Origin: JARYGU01 sp033795365
GTDB taxonomy: Bacteria > Pseudomonadota > Alphaproteobacteria > Rhizobiales > Rhizobiaceae
Length of the DNA: 64,000 nt
Direction: 5' to 3'
NCBI GenBank assembly: GCA_033795365.1
Contig: JARYGU010000001.1
Location: forward strand, 744,001 to 808,000
This document shows positions 63,904 to 64,000 of this stretch, in pieces. Both the position numbers and the translations under genes were made by a program. The notes under the pieces were generated by a model, which was given only the letters and a program-made list of their open reading frames with translations, searched no databases and had not been told where the DNA came from. The stretch's first letter is position 1; each line of letters opens with the position of its first letter.

Positions 63904-64000
63904 CGGCGCTTTCCTTTCATGTTCCGGCGATCTTCAGGCTGTCAGCCGGATGGAGGACGGGTGTCCCCCGGTCAATGCGCCATCTTCAGTTAACCATTAC

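Overview
The window is a GC-rich stretch of core bacterial chromosome. It looks like an alphaproteobacterium of the Rhizobiaceae, close to Sinorhizobium/Ensifer in gene content and order. The signs are an F1F0-ATPase zeta (DUF1476) gene, a LexA gene behind a GTTC-N7-GTTC SOS box, a suf operon behind candidate RirA and Irr sites, SdhE next to mfd, and rhizobial-type PurC, DUF2259, DUF455 and DUF3971 proteins. I see no insertion sequence, prophage, integrase, CRISPR array, rRNA or tRNA, and no block whose base use departs from the rest. Genes are densely packed and the longest non-coding stretch is about 405 bp.

Layout. 0-1.4 kb: end of a purine operon (purC, purS and the first codons of a further gene), divergent from ATPase zeta. 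1.7-5.9 kb: a PAS-PAS-PAS-GGDEF-EAL protein, a small serine hydrolase and a DUF2189 membrane protein. 6-11.5 kb, minus strand: orphan substrate-binding protein, P1-family peptidase, rpe, DUF2259 protein, four-helix membrane protein, purB. 11.6-17.4 kb, plus strand: a tight seven-gene run of flavin reductase, MoxR AAA+, CoxE-type VWA protein, two XdhC-type proteins, a MoeA-like/MobA-like fusion and a TfoX N-domain protein. This resembles an aerobic Mo-hydroxylase maturation set without any hydroxylase. 17.4-22.3 kb, minus: NUDIX, RhlE-type helicase, LytM/M23 protein, DUF455 protein, Bcp.

22.4-30.4 kb: a large AsmA/DUF3971 protein, tyrS, anmK, a membrane diguanylate cyclase and an alpha/beta hydrolase. 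30.4-37.8 kb: the complete suf operon (IscS-type desulfurase, sufB, a 73-residue coiled-coil protein, sufC, sufD, sufS, sufT, sufA), led by a promoter with overlapping RirA-like and Irr-like sites. 37.9-44 kb: a histidine kinase/response regulator pair, gltA (minus) and comEC. 44-50.3 kb, minus: ppiD, trpD, trpC, moaC, moeA, then lexA behind its own SOS box. 50.7-63.9 kb: Na/Pi cotransporter, glmU, glmS, GNAT, DUF502 protein, recG (minus), sdhE, mfd and a DsbA/FrnE-type protein (minus).

Most of the window is conserved housekeeping. The parts most worth following up are: the Mo-hydroxylase maturation cluster with no enzyme, preceded by a dyad and by a hairpin that buries its first Shine-Dalgarno; the small coiled-coil protein inside the suf operon and the layered iron-control region in front of it; and several unexplained dyads and hairpins in gene leaders (anmK, glmS, purC/purS). 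No search or folding program was run. Family names rest on motifs recognised by eye and on general knowledge of these families.
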